From: Acidobacteriota bacterium
GTDB lineage: Bacteria > Acidobacteriota > Vicinamibacteria > Vicinamibacterales > 2-12-FULL-66-21
Direction of reading: 5' to 3'
Assembly (NCBI GenBank): GCA_013694635.1
Contig: JACDCA010000158.1
Span: 1-5,377, forward strand
DNA: 5,377 nt
Below, one piece after another: positions 5,141 to 5,377 of this stretch. A program made the translations under genes and the position numbers. The notes under the pieces were generated by a model that saw only the letters and a list, made by a program, of their open reading frames with translations, had not been told where the DNA came from and did no database searches. The number at the start of each line of letters is the position of its first letter. Positions within the stretch are counted from its first letter, which is position 1.

Positions 5141-5169
5141 CGGCCGCGAACATGGGATAAGTGATGAAC

Positions 5170-5179
5170 GATCAGGGAT
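5170..5179 (-). repeat. ATCCCTGATC repeat unit, inverted copy spanning a stop codon
   Basis: GATCAGGGAT on the + strand is the reverse complement of ATCCCTGATC. On the minus strand the TGA of the propeller-protein gene (5172-5174) lies inside this unit, preceded by CCC for the last residue, Pro. Further GATC sites occur at 5177 and 5196. Confidence 0.5.
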
Positions 5180-5377
5180 CTTTCCTGATGGTCGCGATCC
5201 AGATGTCCCCCTCGGTCGCGGTCTCGGTGTAAGTGATCCACTTGTTGTCGCGCGAGGCGCCGACGGTGTGGCCGATCATGTCGCCGCCGACAACCACCAC
5301 CAGCCGGCCGGCACCGGTCTCGGCGTTCACAATGGCGACGCCGTCGGGGCGACGGACGAGCAAGCGGCGGCTGTCAC
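5172..5377 (-). CDS. PD40/TolB-like beta-propeller protein, C-terminal end (partial)
   Basis: The minus-strand frame is open from the right edge to TGA at 5172-5174, about 68 residues. Read from the edge it begins DSRRLLVRRPDGVAIVN, so a TTG at 5363 is an internal Leu, not a start. Two blade-like units are visible: DSRRLLVRRPDGVAIVNAETG, then VGASRDNKWITYTETATEGDIWIATI. The pattern S-x-D-x-K/R-W-I-x-Y-x-x-x-x-x-x-G-D-I-W is the closing strand set of WD40-like/PD40 (TolB-type) propellers, often found at the C-terminus of Ser/Thr kinases or winged-helix regulators in Acidobacteriota; any such N-terminal domain is outside the window. The last residues, KDP-stop, are encoded partly by the ATCCCTGATC repeat. 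Confidence 0.7.
   Translation of the reverse strand, partial: DSRRLLVRRPDGVAIVNAETGAGRLVVVVGGDMIGHTVGASRDNKWITYTETATEGDIWIATIRKDP

Overview
The window is GC-rich, densely coded bacterial DNA. The gene content suggests a soil or environmental bacterium, most likely an Acidobacteriota member of the Vicinamibacteria type. The reasons are a secreted PQQ-type propeller with EF-hands, a DUF4394 protein, a PD40/TolB-like propeller C-terminus, a VapBC pair of the Mtu-like PIN family, and short intergenic repeats (ATCCCTGATC units and a CCACAGAGACACAGAG palindrome) of a kind I recall from such genomes. This assignment is inference; no rRNA or other marker gene is present.

Layout from left to right. 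(1) The 3' part of a cupin-fold protein gene, open to the left edge, ends at 440. (2) A 281-bp intergenic region holds one ATCCCTGATC repeat copy, a strong 11-bp hairpin at 545-580 and a weak candidate promoter. (3) A secreted PQQ-like beta-propeller protein (722-2149) carries two EF-hand calcium loops between blades. (4) A GATC-dense repeat region with a 15-bp stem-loop lies at about 2142-2236. (5) A type II toxin-antitoxin operon follows, vapB (2297-2563) then vapC (2560-2988), with GTGA overlap and a -10-like box so close to the antitoxin ATG that the mRNA is probably leaderless. (6) After a 243-bp gap comes a secreted DUF4394 protein (3232-4104). (7) A 48-bp near-palindromic intergenic repeat lies at 4125-4172. 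(8) A 29-codon orphan signal-peptide ORF (4227-4316) is probably the stump of a lost gene; its TGA overlaps an ATG in frame with the next gene. (9) A GNAT-family acetyltransferase follows (4343-5140). (10) On the minus strand, the C-terminal end of a PD40/TolB-like beta-propeller protein runs off the right edge and ends at 5172, converging on the GNAT gene with 31 bp between the stops.

Apart from vapB-vapC the genes look like independent single units, all on the + strand except the last. I see no CRISPR array, tRNA, rRNA, transposase, phage gene or multi-gene defence cluster, and nothing I would call a new system. The least ordinary signals are in the non-coding DNA: a repeat unit that appears to supply the stop codon of two unrelated genes, local GATC clustering, the CACAGAG palindrome, and the signal-peptide stump fused to the front of the GNAT gene.
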